From contig JBKBSF010000014.1 in the NCBI GenBank assembly GCA_046291875.1, positions 44,348 through 108,347 of the forward strand: 64,000 bases of DNA. Direction: 5' to 3'. The DNA is from SKVR01 sp046291875. Lineage in GTDB: Bacteria; Bacteroidota; Bacteroidia; Bacteroidales; UBA7960. Position 1 is the first letter of the stretch, and each line of letters opens with the position of its first letter. Below, one piece after another: positions 52,621 to 62,368 of the stretch. The position numbers were made by a program, and so were the translations under genes. The notes under the pieces were generated by a model. The model was not told the DNA's origin. It did not search any database and saw nothing but the letters and a program-made list of their open reading frames with translations.

Positions 52621-53547
52621 CTACTCTGTAAGGGAGAACCCCGGGTCATCCATATCCACCAGCTCTGCACTTTCCTTGGGCTTAATGCCATGACCAAATT
52701 TAATGGCCCATTGCTTGGTAAACTGGGCACCAAACAATAGGATCATGGCCACATAGGAGATCCATATCATAATCAGGATCAGCGATCCGGCAGCGCCATA
52801 AATGGAAGCCGGATCAGCATACTGAAAATAAAGGCTCAGTCCATACTGCCCCAACCCGAACAACAGTGCTGTAATCAAAGAACCTACCCACACCGAGCGC
52901 CATCGAATGATGGCATCGGGCAATATCTTAAACATAAGGGCAAACATTACGGTAAGCACCACAAGAGAAATGCTCTGGCTGAGCAGTGTCATAAAAGGGG
53001 GGAACAACTCCGGCCATTGGCCCCGAAGCCACGATCCAAGCATACTGAGCAGGGAGTTGACTACCAGCGACAGCATGAGCAAAAAGCCAATGACTAAAAC
53101 CAGCCCAAAGGAGAAGAGCCTGTCGCGCAGATACTTCAAAAAAGCCTTCCGGGGTTTGGGTATTACTCCCCATACATGGTTGAGTGACAGCTGCAATTGA
53201 TAAAAAACTGTTGTGGCCCCAAAAAGCAAAAATCCTATACCTGCCCAAAATGCAAGACGTGAGCTGCCCGGATCGGCAGCATTTGCAACCATGGTCTCTA
53301 TAATTCCTGCTGATTCAGAGCCAATGAGGTGCTCAATTCGTACTGACAGCTCGTTGGAAACAGCCTCTTGTCCAAAGAAATAACCTGCCATCACGATAAT
53401 GATCAGCAACAGGGCGGGCAGACTGAATATGGAGTAATAGGCCAGTATGGCACTTTGCCTCCAGGGATTGGCCTGGTCCCACCGGAGGGTGGTTTCCTTG
53501 ATCACCCCCCACAAATCCCTAAGAATTGTTATTATTTTTCTCTTCAT
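52621..53547 (-). CDS. YihY/BrkB-family (UPF0761) inner-membrane protein
   Basis: The 308-residue protein starts MKRKIITILRDLWGVIKETT (ATG at 53547; an ATG two codons earlier is equally possible). It has the family's aromatic motif NPWRQSAILAYYSIFSLPAL and six membrane segments (about 40-62, 92-112, 138-170, 178-205, 212-240, 245-270). It ends with a short cytoplasmic tail (GIKPKESAELVDMDDPGFSL). Family members were once called ribonuclease BN in error; they are now thought to be transporters of unknown substrate. No partner gene is adjacent. Confidence 0.9.
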   Translation of the reverse strand: MKRKIITILRDLWGVIKETTLRWDQANPWRQSAILAYYSIFSLPALLLIIIVMAGYFFGQEAVSNELSVRIEHLIGSESAGIIETMVANAADPGSSRLAFWAGIGFLLFGATTVFYQLQLSLNHVWGVIPKPRKAFLKYLRDRLFSFGLVLVIGFLLMLSLVVNSLLSMLGSWLRGQWPELFPPFMTLLSQSISLVVLTVMFALMFKILPDAIIRWRSVWVGSLITALLFGLGQYGLSLYFQYADPASIYGAAGSLILIMIWISYVAMILLFGAQFTKQWAIKFGHGIKPKESAELVDMDDPGFSLTE

Positions 53548-53890
53548 CTGCATTTTTTTTATATTAACCAGTGTTTTTATTAGCTACATTTGCAAAAGCA
53601 TCCTCCCTCAATGTCCTTTTTCACCCACATAATGAAGACTACAAGTTAGGTAATTCCCTACAGACCACCAACCCAGGACAAAAACCAGAAGCCCCCCCTC
53701 CCCCATGCTTCGCTGCATCTGACTGCAATGTCAGTACACTATCTTATTTATTGCTTTTAAAACAGAGAGATCCAAATCGAGCATGATTCGTTAAACTCAG
53801 CTGCACTTGCGGGAGAGCTCAACGAAGTAAAACAGGGATGACAATCATCATGCGGGTTGCATCCGGCCAAACCATTTAAAATGTTCAGAG
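53548..53890. other. 343-base divergent intergenic region
   Basis: No open frame or RNA is recognised. CCCCCCCTCCCCC around 53691-53704 is a pyrimidine run. The remainder is AT-rich promoter-type DNA, but no TAnnTTTG box at a convincing distance was found for either neighbour. Confidence 0.45.
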
Positions 53891-54301
53891 ATGAAAACAA
53901 ACAAACTGATTATGGTGGTCCTGACGGGAGTATGGGTGCTGTTTGGCGCCTGCTCCAAAGACAAGGACGAACGAGACGATTTTGTGGGCACATGGAGCAC
54001 ACAGGAAACCTTTACCTTTGGCCAGGTTTTCACCTACAATTACAATTTCTCCATTACCAAATCAACTGCCGAGTCAAACAAGATTCTGCTCAACGGATTT
54101 GGAGATGAATCAGGTGTTACCCTGCAGGCTACGGTGTCTGGCAGAAGCTTTACCATACCACAACAAACCATTGTGATTGATGCAGAGAGCATGGGTGTAA
54201 GCGGATCGGGCACACGCGACGGCAATCGCCTGACCTATTCCTATACCCTCACTACCCTGGAGTTTTCCATCAACATCAGCGGTACGGCAACACGGCTTTG
54301 A
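53891..54301 (+). CDS. Small lipoprotein of unknown function
   Basis: The 136-residue protein starts MKTNKLIMVVLTGVWVLFGA, with the lipidated Cys at residue 21 (GACSKDKDERDD). The mature part is a single beta-rich domain (FVGTWSTQETFTFGQVFTYN onward), similar in style to lipocalin-like or DUF4923-type domains seen in Bacteroidota; no exact family was recognised. It stands alone and ends 26 bases before the convergent PEP carboxylase stop. Confidence 0.65.
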   Translation: MKTNKLIMVVLTGVWVLFGACSKDKDERDDFVGTWSTQETFTFGQVFTYNYNFSITKSTAESNKILLNGFGDESGVTLQATVSGRSFTIPQQTIVIDAESMGVSGSGTRDGNRLTYSYTLTTLEFSINISGTATRL

Positions 54302-54327
54302 TTCTCAAAACACCAGCAAACTGATTA

Positions 54328-57060
54328 TCAACCTGTACTTTTCAATCCACCGGAGAGAGCAGTGGTGATCATAAGTAGTTTGTCGAGCAAATATTCGTTG
54401 GTATCTTTCTGCTCCTCCTGCAATGCCCTCCATTGTTGCAGGTAGTGGATATGTAACTGATGCAGGCGATTAAGGGCCTTTTTTCTGCGCTCTATATTGC
54501 TCAGGAGGCTTTGTCGCCTGCTTTCGGATTCTGTGCCTAACAGTTCGCGGATCAGTTCGATGGCGCCTGCATGTTCTTGCACAATGGCACTGCCAAATTC
54601 ATTGCGTATACTGCTTTGCTGCACCAGATCAATATATTGCTGCATCAATTGCACATCGGCGTTGAGCAGGTTGGTCTCCATATGTATAAGGGTATACCTG
54701 AGGAAAGGCCATTTATGGGCAAATGCTGCCAGTGCCTGGTAGCTTTGGGGATCTTCCTTTTTGAGGGTGGAGAGGGCATAGCCTGCACCAAACCATGCGG
54801 TAAGGTTGAACCTCGACTGGTTCCAGCTGAAAACCCAGGGGATGGCCCTGAGATCGTTGAGGGTGCGTTGCCCGGTGCGACGGGCAGGACGCGAACCTAT
54901 ACGGCTGCGCTCCAGCAGATCTATGGGTGTTGCCTGTGAGTAAAACTCAATAAAATCGGGCTTGCGAATCAGCTCCTGGTACTTTTGTTGTGCCAATTGG
55001 GCCAGCTTGTTAAAGGCATCGAAAGGATAGTCGGGTACCTGTTTTACATACAGGGTATATGCGGTTTGCAGTGCAACCCCCGAAAGCAACATTTCCAGGT
55101 TGTAACTGGCATTGCACAGGTTGGCAAACTGCTGGGCAATGGTTTCGCCCTGCACCGTAAGCTTGATCTGACCACTTACACTTCCCTGGGGCATACTTTC
55201 CATAAACCGGTGGTACTTACCTCCTCCCCGGCTTATGGTGCCTCCAATACCGTGAAAATAGCGCAACAATGTATTATGCTTATCGCCCACCTGGCTGAGT
55301 TGTTTTTCTACCTGGTAAATATTCCACCGGCTGGCCAGGATACCGCCATCCTTGTTGCTGTCGCTGTAGCCCAGCATAACCTCCTGCAGGCTTTCGGGCA
55401 TCGGACGGTTTTTGTAAAGCGGATGCGACAGGTAGGCATCCAGTACCTGGTGAGAGTGCTTGAGATCATCAATGGTTTCGAACAATGGCACAACCTGTAG
55501 GGGAGAATTCTGCAATCCCAGCTCGCGAAGGAAAAGATAAACCACCAGGAGGTCGCTCAATCCACGGGTCATGCTCACAATCAACGACCCTATGCCATCA
55601 TAGCCATAGGAAACGGCATGATCGCGGATCACCCTGTAACATGCCAGTACCTTGTCGGCTTCGGGCCCCACACAAACTCCCCCAACCACAAAAGGACGAT
55701 GGCTCTGCAGCTCGCGGCTGAGGAAATCAATTCGTTTTTGTTCGTCCCACTGGCTGTATTGCCAGTCTTCGAACGATGCGGCTTTCAACAACTGCTCCAC
55801 AGCCTTTTCATGGAAATTGCTGTTCTGGCGTATATCGAGCTTCACAAGGTGAAAACCAAAGCATTGCAATTGCCGCTCCAGGGGAAAGAGTTGATCTTCG
55901 ATGATACGTTGTGCCCCGATTTCGTGCAAACTTTTGCGCAACACCTGCAGATCTTGCTGCAGCTCGGCAGCACCAGCGTAAAAGGGCCCGTCTTCTCCCC
56001 GGTTTATGGTATTGTACAATTTGAGTTGCAACAGGTTTACATATTGGCGCCAGGGCTCACGTGGGTTGCGCCCCATGGCGTTCAGTCCGGCATCGCCCAG
56101 CTCCGATTGCAACCGGCCAATGGCATTATGAAAAAAGGAAGGGACCGGATTCTGGCCATCGGAAAAGCTCAATCCACCAGCCAGGCGGCTGAGTTTTTTG
56201 CGGATCAGCTCCAATGCGGCCCGGCGGTGCTCCAGCAATGTATCACGGGTAATGGCAGCCGAAACCAGCGGGTGCCCATCGCGATCGCCCCCTACCCAAC
56301 TGCCAAACTGCAACAACGGAAACTGCTCTGGTGCCGAGAGCTTCTCAGGGGCAAAGCCCATGGATTTCCAGGTGTATTTCAGGCGAAGGTCGTTCATGGC
56401 CAGCGCCTTGGGGAATACCCTGGTAAAATAGTGCATCACATTGTTGCGCTCCGACTCCAGGTCGGGCTTGGTAAGATGCACCTCGCGGGTACGCCACCAG
56501 CGCTCCATTACCGATTTTATCTCATCATCAATGGCTTCGCGCTCCGAGGGCGACCACATCTGGTTCTCCTTCTTCACCAGCAGCAAATACAACTGGCGGT
56601 GCAGGTCGAGCACCGAAACCCGCTTGGCCTCGGTAGGATGGGCCGTAAGCACAGGCATCACCTTTAGCCGGGGCAATACCGCAGCAATCTGGTCCTGGTT
56701 AAGGCCCTGCTCCTGCAGCCTTCTGAAGGTTTCTGCCCACGAACCCCGTATGGCATCCATGCCCTGGTTTTTCTCCAGCTTACGCCGGAACTGCACAGTA
56801 GCATTCTCTTCTACCAGGTTCATGAGCTGAAAAGAGATACTCAAGGCCTGAATCAGCTTCTCGTCCTGCCCGTTAAGGCCGGGCAACAATTCCTCAAGCT
56901 CATGGGCAAGCGGCAAATAGCGGGCAATCTGCTCCTCTCCCAGCTGAGTGAGCACCTCTGCAAAAGAATGCAACACCTGCTGCATATCCTGGCGAATCTT
57001 TTCCAATCCGGCAGCCTCGATCTGCTGCTTGCTTAATCCATTGTGTATCATATCAGACAT
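54328..57060 (-). CDS. ppc: Phosphoenolpyruvate carboxylase
   Basis: The 910-residue enzyme converts PEP and bicarbonate to oxaloacetate, feeding the TCA cycle. The catalytic signatures are present: LTAHPTEAKR (catalytic His), GGDRDGHP, YSDSNKDGG, and the Arg/Gly-rich FHGIGGTISRGGG. The C-terminal region has the typical PARRTGQRTLNDLRAIPWVF with FSWNQSRF. The start at 57060 gives a normal family length. A promoter of Bacteroidota type lies 47-78 bases upstream. The gene is convergent with the small lipoprotein gene and divergent from the CRISPR-Cas operon. Unlike the Cas genes it has the GC content of the rest of the window. Confidence 0.96.
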   Translation of the reverse strand: MSDMIHNGLSKQQIEAAGLEKIRQDMQQVLHSFAEVLTQLGEEQIARYLPLAHELEELLPGLNGQDEKLIQALSISFQLMNLVEENATVQFRRKLEKNQGMDAIRGSWAETFRRLQEQGLNQDQIAAVLPRLKVMPVLTAHPTEAKRVSVLDLHRQLYLLLVKKENQMWSPSEREAIDDEIKSVMERWWRTREVHLTKPDLESERNNVMHYFTRVFPKALAMNDLRLKYTWKSMGFAPEKLSAPEQFPLLQFGSWVGGDRDGHPLVSAAITRDTLLEHRRAALELIRKKLSRLAGGLSFSDGQNPVPSFFHNAIGRLQSELGDAGLNAMGRNPREPWRQYVNLLQLKLYNTINRGEDGPFYAGAAELQQDLQVLRKSLHEIGAQRIIEDQLFPLERQLQCFGFHLVKLDIRQNSNFHEKAVEQLLKAASFEDWQYSQWDEQKRIDFLSRELQSHRPFVVGGVCVGPEADKVLACYRVIRDHAVSYGYDGIGSLIVSMTRGLSDLLVVYLFLRELGLQNSPLQVVPLFETIDDLKHSHQVLDAYLSHPLYKNRPMPESLQEVMLGYSDSNKDGGILASRWNIYQVEKQLSQVGDKHNTLLRYFHGIGGTISRGGGKYHRFMESMPQGSVSGQIKLTVQGETIAQQFANLCNASYNLEMLLSGVALQTAYTLYVKQVPDYPFDAFNKLAQLAQQKYQELIRKPDFIEFYSQATPIDLLERSRIGSRPARRTGQRTLNDLRAIPWVFSWNQSRFNLTAWFGAGYALSTLKKEDPQSYQALAAFAHKWPFLRYTLIHMETNLLNADVQLMQQYIDLVQQSSIRNEFGSAIVQEHAGAIELIRELLGTESESRRQSLLSNIERRKKALNRLHQLHIHYLQQWRALQEEQKDTNEYLLDKLLMITTALSGGLKSTG

Positions 57061-57106
57061 AAAATCTCCTTTTCAAAAACGTTTATAACCACGGGCAAAC
57101 CCGCTG

Positions 57107-57138
57107 CAAATGTACAAAAAACGGGGGAAGGAGGCAAG
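57107..57138 (-). promoter_or_regulatory. Predicted promoter of ppc
   Basis: On the minus strand CTTG (57138-57135), a 20-base spacer and TACATTTG (57114-57107) fit the Bacteroidota pattern, with an exact -7 box. Transcription would start near 57100, about 40 bases before the ATG. Confidence 0.6.
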
Positions 57139-57293
57139 GGGGAGGAATGTAAATCCCTACCCTTAAAACCCCGGGAGACTATGGGTTTCTAACGAATAAG
57201 GAGCAGGAGTTCGCAGGGAGGGTTAAAACCCAGGCACAGATCCAACCCACTGTATATCAATTCGGAGTATTTTTTTGAAAGAAAAAATAATTA

Positions 57294-57308
57294 CGACACT
57301 AGTTGTCG
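57294..57308. promoter_or_regulatory. Imperfect dyad upstream of cas6
   Basis: CGACA and TGTCG are separated by CTAGT, giving an operator-sized dyad ~310 bases before the cas6 ATG. It could be a regulator site for the cas operon; no regulator gene is visible nearby. Confidence 0.3.
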
Positions 57309-57615
57309 AACTCTATTTTTAATTTTAGCCCGTTGGCCAATTTGTTTTTTCTTTTGGTGTTAATAAATTAAATCAAAAGCATATGGGCGATAATGAATTT
57401 ATTGTATAAATTGCGGGGGGAAAAATGGGAACAAAAATAAAGTAAATAAGACCGGTCATCTTCATTAATCAACATTCTGTTTTTCTGGCATTAACACAAA
57501 ATATTGCTATAATATGGTTGAAAACTAATCAGCATAATTTACAATTTCATAATTCAGTCAGAGGATTATTTGAAGCAACGAACACAATCATTTATCAAAA
57601 GATACAATTTAAGTT

Positions 57616-58272
57616 ATGAGAATTCATCTTACAACCACACCATCAAAAACAATTGTTCCATTCAATTACCAACCTGTTCTGACAGGCACCATGCACAAAT
57701 GGCTTGGAGACAATCCTTTTCATGATACCATCTCATTGTATTCGTTCTCCTGGCTCAATGGAGGCGAAATCACAAAAAAAGGAATGCAATTCCTAAATGG
57801 GGCATCTTTCTTTATAAGTGGATATAATCCGGCGTTTGTAAAGGAATTGGTAAATGGTATTCGTAAAGATCCGGATATTGCCTTTGGCCTGAGCGTAAAT
57901 GAAATTATGATCCAGGAGGACCCACAATTCGGGCATGAAAGGATATTTCATCCAGGCAGCCCCATTTTCATCAAAAGGAGTATTGAAGGAAAAGATTATC
58001 ATTATACCTGGGAAGATCCAGAGGCTAATGTATGTTTAACAGAAACCCTTCAACACAAACTTCGCAAAGCAGGTCTTGACGACAAAAACATAAGGGTAGG
58101 GTTTGACCCCGACTACCGCAATCGAAAAATCAAGACCATCTATTACAACAAAATTGGAAATAAAGTAAACATGAGCGCCGTAAAAATCACCGGCTCACCC
58201 GAACAACTGGCTTTCGCCTGGAATGTGGGCGTGGGGAACTCCACGGGGATTGGTTTTGGGGCGTTGAAATAA
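57616..58272 (+). CDS. cas6: Cas6 CRISPR pre-crRNA endoribonuclease
   Basis: The 218-residue protein cuts the CRISPR transcript into crRNAs in type I systems. It has the double-ferredoxin RAMP pattern and ends with the glycine-rich loop GVGNSTGIGFGALK, the Cas6 signature. Tyr18 and His27 (in TMHKWLGDN) are placed as expected for the general acid/base pair. The start MRIHLTTTPSKTIVPFNYQP is normal for Cas6. It is the first gene of the operon, 12 bases before the Cas5-like gene. Base composition is clearly more AT-rich than ppc. Confidence 0.88.
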   Translation: MRIHLTTTPSKTIVPFNYQPVLTGTMHKWLGDNPFHDTISLYSFSWLNGGEITKKGMQFLNGASFFISGYNPAFVKELVNGIRKDPDIAFGLSVNEIMIQEDPQFGHERIFHPGSPIFIKRSIEGKDYHYTWEDPEANVCLTETLQHKLRKAGLDDKNIRVGFDPDYRNRKIKTIYYNKIGNKVNMSAVKITGSPEQLAFAWNVGVGNSTGIGFGALK

Positions 58273-58284
58273 AAACAAGAAATT

Positions 58285-58881
58285 ATGCAATTATTCATTG
58301 TAAAATATTCAGGTCCTTTTGGCTTTATTAAACCATGGACTGCAGTAAGAGATGAGGAAGTATACAGCCAGCAATTCCTTACACCTTCAATTGTTGCGGG
58401 TATTGAAAGAAAGCTTTTCCCTGAATTGTTGAAAGAAGAATGGGGAATACATAAAATCAAAGGCCATAGATTGAGTTATGCTCAGATATCTCAGCAGCAA
58501 GAACAAACCCAGGCGCGAGGCTGGAATGAGAAAGGCAGAGGTGCTAATAAAGAGTATTCCAGACCTTATGCGATTCTAAAAAGAGGAGTTCTGATTAATC
58601 CTGTTTTATTTTTAGCTTTCGAGAGCGAAGAGGATGCAATTTTAGCCTCTACCCAGCACATTTGTCTTGCCAGAAATGAAGATATCCTTTATCCTGATCC
58701 ATTGATTAGAAACACCACAAAGGAAGAGTTTGAAAACAATGATGAATTATACTTTGGTTTCGAGTTGGTTTTTGAGAAAACTGACAATTCCTTTCTGGTG
58801 GGTTACAATCGACTTAACAATAACGAACCCATGTATGGATGGTTAAAGGTGGTTGGAAATCCTGTAAAAAGTGCACATTGA
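58285..58881 (+). CDS. cas5: Cas5-like Cascade subunit
   Basis: The 198-residue protein is called Cas5 from its position and its N-terminus (MQLFIVKYSGPFGFIKPWTA), which resembles the first strand and aromatic/Pro segment of Cas5 RAMPs. A glycine-poor middle with RGANKEYSRPYAILKRGVLI and a second strand-rich half (FLVGYNRLNNNEPMYGWLKV) follow. Cas5 caps the 5' handle of the crRNA in Cascade. It lies between cas6 and cas3, whereas typical type I-B order has cas5 after cas7. Its stop overlaps the cas3 start by one base (TGATG). The call is weaker than for cas6 and cas3. Confidence 0.62.
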   Translation: MQLFIVKYSGPFGFIKPWTAVRDEEVYSQQFLTPSIVAGIERKLFPELLKEEWGIHKIKGHRLSYAQISQQQEQTQARGWNEKGRGANKEYSRPYAILKRGVLINPVLFLAFESEEDAILASTQHICLARNEDILYPDPLIRNTTKEEFENNDELYFGFELVFEKTDNSFLVGYNRLNNNEPMYGWLKVVGNPVKSAH

Positions 58882-61049
58882 TGGTAGTTTGCGAACATAT
58901 CAAAGCTAAGGGAAAACCTGAGTTTACACCATTGCATACTCATTTGCAGCATGTAAGTTTGGCCATTGAAAAAGCTGCAATTGCTTTTGGGAAGGATCCT
59001 GAAACAGCAAAACATGGCGCCATCCTGCATGATATTGGAAAGGCCAGCCCAATATTTCAGGAAAGAATTTCACCAGATTACCAAAGAAAGGAGGGAGAAA
59101 AACCCTACCGACATGAGCTGGCATCACTGTTTTTTCTTTCTTTATTTGATGAACGAATTCATATTCCTTTGGTGGAGATGGTTGTTGCTCATCACAAATC
59201 TCTGGTCAACGATCCAAAACAGAAAGGTATCCTGGACCTTGAGCAAAATTTTGAAGATGTTTTTGCTATCCACAAAAAAGACTGGGAAAAATGGTCGAAG
59301 GATGCGATGCTCATTCTTGCAGCATTGGGAGTTCCAACAGATATAATTACAGAAGAGAAGGCAGAAGAGAATTATTACAAAGCACTTGATATTTCTGAAA
59401 GTCTCGTAAAAAAGCAAGGCTATTCCGAGTGGAAAGGACTACTTGTCAATGCCGACCACTTTGCCTCAGCACTTATACACGAGACAGAAAAGCAAACAAA
59501 AAGATTATTCAAAAAACCTGACTTAAGATTTTTCGAAAGGCAACACGAGCTTTATCCCCTTTCTACAATCAGTGCTGATGCACCCCAGAAACACACAATG
59601 GTTGTTGCATGCACCGGAGCCGGGAAAACTGATTTTCTTTTCAGAAGATGCAAAGAAAGAGTGTTTTATACGCTTCCCTTCCAGGCATCCATCAATGCCA
59701 TGTATAACCGTGTGCTAAAAGATCTAACACCATCGAACCCAGACATTGACATCCGGTTATTACATTCCGCTTCAAGTGTAGCTATTAAAAATGGCCGAAC
59801 AACAGAGCGCGTCCTTCAAGGAATGATGGGGTCTTCGATAAAAGTTCTTACACCACATCAGATTGCAGGAATTATTTTCGGCACAAGAGGCTTTGAAGCA
59901 ACACTACTGGACCTGAAAGGTAATGACATAATCCTTGACGAAATTCATACCTATACTGAGATTTCCAGAGCCATTGTAATTAAAATGGTGGAGGTACTCA
60001 ATAGAATAGGATGTCGGCTGCATATAGGAACTGCAACCATGCCTTCAGATCTCTACAATAGAATTTTAACCATTTTAGGAAAAGAAAATGTATATGAGGT
60101 CAGTTTGTCCAATGACCAGCTTGATGAGTTCAACAGGCACATAATTAACAAGCTGAACCATTGGAAAGATACTGACAAGGTGATTAATGAAGCCCTGACC
60201 GAAAATAAAAAAGTATTGATTGTGTGCAACCGCGTACAGTCTTCTCAGGAAAGATACAATCATTTCAAGGAGCTATTTCCGGAAATACCAGCACTACTGA
60301 TACATAGCCGCTTTAAAAGAGGCGACAGAAACCTAAAAGAACAATTACTCATTGGCCTGGATAATGAAGGCAACTCTACGTACCAATTCAATACATCTGA
60401 TAAAGCATGCATTGTGGTAGCCACACAGGTAGTTGAAGTAAGTCTGGACATCAGCTTTGACCTGATGATTACAGAAACAGCACCTTTGGACGCCTTGATA
60501 CAAAGATTTGGAAGAGTTAACCGTAAACGAACTCCCGAAACCATAGGAAAATATAAACCAATTTATCTTATACCACCACCCGAAGATAAAAAAGAGGCAC
60601 TTCCCTATGATCTTGAAATCTTAAAAAGCAGTTTCGATGTGCTTCCTGATGGTGAAATTCTAAAAGAAAGAGATCTGCAGGAGAAAATTGATAAAGTTTT
60701 CCCCAATGTAGATATAATGAACATTGAAACACATTCTATTTTCAAGCAAGATGGAACCTTTGTATTGGATTATCTGACGCATAGACCAAAGTCGTATCTA
60801 TTGGAATTGCTGGAAATTGACAGTGTAAGCTGCATTCTTGAGTCTGATTTTGAGAATTATACGAATGGCTACTTCGAACAACGGCTTCAGCTCGAAATCC
60901 CCGCAAGATACTGGCAGGTAAAAGCTTTTCCTCAATGTGAAACAGGAAACAGGCCTTTTCTTGTACCCAACCATTCTTACAACATAGAAACAGGTTTTCA
61001 TATAGAAAAAGCAAGAGAAAAATTTAACCCAGATAGCAACTTTTTGTAA
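58881..61049 (+). CDS. cas3: Cas3 HD nuclease-helicase
   Basis: The ATG at 58881 overlaps the previous stop and gives 722 residues. The N-terminal HD nuclease domain has H19/H21/H24 region PLHTHLQHV, H50-D51 in ILHDIGK, and later RHELASLF and VVAHHKS. The superfamily-2 helicase has Walker A ACTGAGKT (Lys249), Walker B DEIH (353-356), GTATMPSD and motif VI QRFGRVNR (541-548). It would unwind and degrade target DNA recruited by Cascade. Walker A with T-G-A-G-K-T and DEIH are normal variations. Cas3 is a single chain here, not split into Cas3' and Cas3''. The large-subunit candidate starts 13 bases after its stop. Confidence 0.95.
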   Translation: MVVCEHIKAKGKPEFTPLHTHLQHVSLAIEKAAIAFGKDPETAKHGAILHDIGKASPIFQERISPDYQRKEGEKPYRHELASLFFLSLFDERIHIPLVEMVVAHHKSLVNDPKQKGILDLEQNFEDVFAIHKKDWEKWSKDAMLILAALGVPTDIITEEKAEENYYKALDISESLVKKQGYSEWKGLLVNADHFASALIHETEKQTKRLFKKPDLRFFERQHELYPLSTISADAPQKHTMVVACTGAGKTDFLFRRCKERVFYTLPFQASINAMYNRVLKDLTPSNPDIDIRLLHSASSVAIKNGRTTERVLQGMMGSSIKVLTPHQIAGIIFGTRGFEATLLDLKGNDIILDEIHTYTEISRAIVIKMVEVLNRIGCRLHIGTATMPSDLYNRILTILGKENVYEVSLSNDQLDEFNRHIINKLNHWKDTDKVINEALTENKKVLIVCNRVQSSQERYNHFKELFPEIPALLIHSRFKRGDRNLKEQLLIGLDNEGNSTYQFNTSDKACIVVATQVVEVSLDISFDLMITETAPLDALIQRFGRVNRKRTPETIGKYKPIYLIPPPEDKKEALPYDLEILKSSFDVLPDGEILKERDLQEKIDKVFPNVDIMNIETHSIFKQDGTFVLDYLTHRPKSYLLELLEIDSVSCILESDFENYTNGYFEQRLQLEIPARYWQVKAFPQCETGNRPFLVPNHSYNIETGFHIEKAREKFNPDSNFL

Positions 61050-61062
61050 AATACAGAGCACA

Positions 61063-62352
61063 ATGATAACTGTAAATGTCGGCAGGACTTTTTTAAAAGC
61101 CTGGAATGAAAAGAATAACAAACAACTTAAGGTCGAAGAATTCTTTAGGCAAGAGTATGTGGAGGTTTTTTATAATCATCCAAAATATCTAATGCCTGGA
61201 TATAATTCTCCTTTGGAAAACCCAAAAATAAGTTGGAAAAACGGGGAAAGACCAAACCCACAGCAAAGAGCAGAAAGGATAAAGAAAACTATTGAAAAAA
61301 TTAAGTCAAATCATTTAGATGCGAGTGTAGCTATGGGTTTTCCAGCATCTGACATTGATGAATTTCAACCTACTTCAGGCTTAATTACGGATATGGCAAG
61401 CCCTTATAGTATTGATGATAAATTTTTTTCATGGATAGGAGCAGGGTTGGCTTTGGGCGTTTCAGGCGGGTTGTATATCCTTTTTGATGATCCTGAAATA
61501 CTATATAAAACCTATGAAGGCTGGAAGGTTTATCGAAAGTTTTTAAATGACTCTACCCTTGAGAAACTGGTAGGCAATAAGATAACCAGCTGGAACGGAC
61601 AGTGGTTAAACTATACATTCAGCAATTCCTATAGAGAAAATCATGATTTTGCAACCCTTGACAATCTGGGAATCTTCAAACACGATAAAACAGAAACAGT
61701 CATTGAAACTGTCAAATGGAGCAGGCTGTTTTTCAATCTCTCTAATCATTACCCGAATCAGACGATTACAGGCTATGTATTCGGTTTTGGGCAGATGAAT
61801 AAAACCATGGGGTTTTATCCATTTCTATTTCAACATGCACGAAAACCGATTTTCCTTTATCGTAAACTATTTGGAGAGAATGCTGCGATAGATGAAGCTA
61901 ATCAATACGAAGACTTATTTGGCTTAGACATTAGAAAAGCATGTGAATTAGGGGCTTTTGGCATTCAAGCATTACAACCACCTGATTTATTCAATGATAT
62001 TGCCAATGATAAAAAACTCGAATTAATCAAATTTAGAACCTATAAAACCTGGTTATTAGCTATGATAAACAAAGAAGAAACCCTAAAGCTTACTGGTGAT
62101 TTAGCCGAGCTTTTACTCGCCTTTAGAGATGGTTCAAAAGGAACCGATAGAAAAGCATTAATAGAAAAAAAACTATTTCAATCCGGGAAGAAGAATTTCT
62201 TAAATCACTTCGAAGAAATCGTTATTGCTATGCCTGAGAAAAAGGAGATGCTTAAGAGTTTTTCTGACAAAATCTTTTACATGGACATTGAAGAATTCGG
62301 GTATTTCCTTGCCTTACTAAAACTGGACTACAGATATCAAGATAATTCATAA
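61063..62352 (+). CDS. Candidate Cas8 large subunit (assigned by position)
   Basis: The 429-residue protein has no recognised motif. It contains a hydrophobic glycine-rich stretch (FSWIGAGLALGVSGGLYILF, about residues 125-145) and otherwise mixed alpha/beta sequence. It lacks the CxxC pairs of the Cst1/Cas8b1 type and is shorter than the ~500-700 residues of most type I-B Cas8. Its place between cas3 and cas7 and its size make it the only candidate for the Cascade large subunit, the protein that recognises the PAM. I cannot exclude another role. No cysteine-rich or nuclease motif is seen. It lies 16 bases before cas7. Confidence 0.55.
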   Translation: MITVNVGRTFLKAWNEKNNKQLKVEEFFRQEYVEVFYNHPKYLMPGYNSPLENPKISWKNGERPNPQQRAERIKKTIEKIKSNHLDASVAMGFPASDIDEFQPTSGLITDMASPYSIDDKFFSWIGAGLALGVSGGLYILFDDPEILYKTYEGWKVYRKFLNDSTLEKLVGNKITSWNGQWLNYTFSNSYRENHDFATLDNLGIFKHDKTETVIETVKWSRLFFNLSNHYPNQTITGYVFGFGQMNKTMGFYPFLFQHARKPIFLYRKLFGENAAIDEANQYEDLFGLDIRKACELGAFGIQALQPPDLFNDIANDKKLELIKFRTYKTWLLAMINKEETLKLTGDLAELLLAFRDGSKGTDRKALIEKKLFQSGKKNFLNHFEEIVIAMPEKKEMLKSFSDKIFYMDIEEFGYFLALLKLDYRYQDNS

Positions 62353-62368
62353 ACGCAAAAAAGAAAAC

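Larger units (their letters stand above)
57061..57615. other. 555-base region between ppc and the CRISPR-Cas operon
   Basis: The left part (57061-57250) is the GC-normal ppc promoter area. The right part (57251-57615) is strongly AT-rich like the cas genes, with the dyad at 57294-57308 and a TATAAT at about 57511 without a good partner box. No direct repeats of CRISPR length are present. The change in base composition near 57250 may mark the left border of a transferred segment. Confidence 0.5.

Noticed and set aside
52485..52733. 82-codon minus-strand frame overlapping the end of the YihY/BrkB gene
   Set aside because: It overlaps the real gene in another frame and shows no family similarity.
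57061..57615. CRISPR leader or array between ppc and cas6
   Set aside because: No direct repeats of suitable length were found; only AT-rich DNA and one dyad.
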